This document shows, in pieces, positions 13,349 to 14,052 of a stretch of DNA of 14,052 nucleotides. Numbering within the stretch: position 1 is the stretch's first letter; each line of letters opens with the position of its first letter. Position numbers and translations under genes: made by a program. The stretch is taken from contig CAAGDZ010000175.1 of assembly GCA_900768735.1 (NCBI GenBank), forward strand, positions 1-14,052. Direction: 5' to 3'. A model generated the notes under the pieces. That model worked only from the letters and a program-made list of their open reading frames with translations. It was not told the DNA's origin and did not search any database. The stretch comes from Oscillospiraceae bacterium. GTDB taxonomy: Bacteria > Bacillota > Clostridia > Oscillospirales > Ruminococcaceae.

Positions 13349-13416
13349 GCACTACTGCTGTCGAAGCGCACTGATCTTGCCTCGCAGTCTGTACTGCAAA
13401 GCAAATACGCACCGGT
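13349..13416 (+). repeat. Repeat B, copy 2, with an internal 40-base duplication
   Basis: This copy resembles 9335-9390 at both ends but is longer in the middle. It also contains a local duplication: 13367-13384 and 13407-13424 agree at 15 of 18 bases, both running into TCTTGCCTC. This explains part of the extra length. Confidence 0.5.
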
Positions 13417-13444
13417 CTTGCCTCCCTTTGACAAGGGAGCCAAG
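13417..13444. repeat. Hairpin CTCCCTT/AAGGGAG, likely dispersed element
   Basis: CTCCCTT (13422-13428) pairs with AAGGGAG (13433-13439) around TGAC, and the flanking CTTG/CAAG extends it past one mismatch. Elements built on a CCTCCCTTTG...AAGGGAG core are common between genes in gut Clostridia, as I recall; I cannot confirm a match here. It is not followed by a T-tract. Confidence 0.5.
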
Positions 13445-13463
13445 GGGGATAGTGCGTGTCGGC

Positions 13464-13501
13464 GGCGTTGGTGCAGAGTTAGTGCTGGCGCTCACAACGC
13501 C
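13464..13501. other. Inverted repeat before tmcAL
   Basis: GGCGTTG (13464-13470) and CAACGCC (13495-13501) are exact complements around 24 bases that can form a smaller stem. I see no clear promoter for tmcAL; a TAAAAT near 13532 lacks a convincing -35 box. Confidence 0.4.
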
Positions 13502-13556
13502 CCCACTTCACACCCGCTTTACATTCCCGATTTAAAATATAAAAAGGAGACTAATC

Positions 13557-14052
13557 ATGAAAACAGCCGCAATCATCTGCGAATACAACCCCTTCCACAA
13601 CGGTCACAAGTACCAGATACAGCAGACCCGAGAAAAATACGGTGCGACCCACATCGTCTGCGTCATGAGCGGTAGCTTCACCCAGCGCGGAGATGTTGCG
13701 CTCGCCGACAAATATATGCGTGCAAAAGCGGCACTCCTCGGCGGCGCGGATTTAGTAATCGAGCTGCCGGTAGCCTTTGCACTCAGCAGCGCCGAGCAGT
13801 TTGCTCGCGGTGCCTGCCGGATAATAAACAGCCTCGGCTGTGTAGATCTGCTCAGCTTCGGCAGTGAGTGCGGCGACGCCGCGTTGATTAAAGAGGCGGC
13901 GGGCGCGGTGCATTATGCGATGGATACCGAAGAATTTTCCTCGTTTTTGCGCGGCGGTCTGTCCTATCCCGCGGCGCTTAAAAAGACGGTCGAGCTGTAT
14001 TATACCGAGGATGTGGTAAAGACCCTCACCGAGCCTAACAACACGCTCGGCA
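13557..14052 (+). CDS. tmcAL: tRNA(Met) cytidine acetate ligase, 5' part
   Basis: TmcAL (formerly YlbM) activates acetate with ATP and forms N4-acetylcytidine at the wobble base of elongator tRNA-Met, in the cytoplasm. The frame runs from ATG to the window edge, 165 residues of the roughly 400 usual. ICEYNPFHNGH (7-17) is the nucleotidyltransferase HxGH-type motif. MSGSFTQRGD and ADLVIELPVAFALSSAEQFA follow as in the family, with LLSFGSECGD later. AAGGAG lies about 8 bases upstream and fixes the start. The gene is divergent from ackA, which makes acetate. The C-terminal part, needed for tRNA binding, is outside the window. Confidence 0.95.
   Translation, partial: MKTAAIICEYNPFHNGHKYQIQQTREKYGATHIVCVMSGSFTQRGDVALADKYMRAKAALLGGADLVIELPVAFALSSAEQFARGACRIINSLGCVDLLSFGSECGDAALIKEAAGAVHYAMDTEEFSSFLRGGLSYPAALKKTVELYYTEDVVKTLTEPNNTLG

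Noticed and set aside
13515..13540. Promoter for tmcAL at TTTACA / TAAAAT
   Set aside because: The spacing between the boxes is only about 9 bases, too short for a sigma-A promoter.
13418..13675. Plus-strand frame overlapping the start of tmcAL
   Set aside because: It is in another frame from tmcAL, which has the HxGH motif and a good binding site.

Overview
The window looks like chromosomal DNA of an anaerobic gut Clostridium-class Firmicute, most probably Ruminococcus or a close Oscillospiraceae relative. Evidence: AGGAGG-type ribosome binding sites before almost every gene, sigma-A promoters with 17-base spacers, a sortase-type surface protein with an NPATG signal, the Firmicute families DUF4173, DUF2975/YozG-type regulator, YczE, YibE/F and TmcAL, and acetate kinase. 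The genus is an inference; no rRNA or other marker gene is present. There are no tRNA or rRNA genes, CRISPR arrays, transposases or phage genes.

Layout. (1) 1-1572, minus strand: a promoter with a structured leader of about 195 nt drives a five-helix membrane protein with an acidic Ser-rich tail, followed by an unknown soluble protein cut by the left edge. (2) 1608-4019, minus strand: a compact operon of DUF2975 membrane protein, small XRE regulator and DUF4173 membrane protein, with a near-consensus promoter and a hairpin terminator. (3) 4057-4243: two tandem copies of a hairpin-forming repeat (repeat A). (4) 4291-5511, plus strand: an AT-rich two-gene unit, a MarR regulator overlapping a YczE-like membrane protein, with a perfect-consensus promoter, nested palindromes at the transcription start and a clear terminator. 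(5) 5710-7848: a secreted, probably sortase-anchored metallophosphatase with 16 PTVDE/PSVDE repeats. (6) 7958-9121: a YibE/F transporter-like protein. (7) 9122-9536: a non-coding block with a nested GC-rich fold, a strong hairpin, a third copy of repeat A and one copy of a second repeat (B). (8) 9446-11878: a promoter and two-gene unit, a membrane protein with two similar PH/YcxB-like halves and an unknown 486-residue soluble protein. (9) 11943-13275, minus strand: acetate kinase with its own promoter and terminator. (10) 13276-13556: a gap with repeat B and two hairpins. (11) 13557-end: the start of tmcAL, which makes N4-acetylcytidine in tRNA-Met from acetate and ATP.

No complete undescribed system can be shown from the sequence alone. 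The strongest unexplained signals are the dispersed repeat A, whose stem changes by paired substitutions while a TGC loop is kept; the adjoining nested fold at 9134-9229; the second repeat shared by two distant gaps; and the uncharacterised gene pair at 9537-11878. The divergent ackA and tmcAL genes share acetate as product and substrate, which makes sense metabolically.
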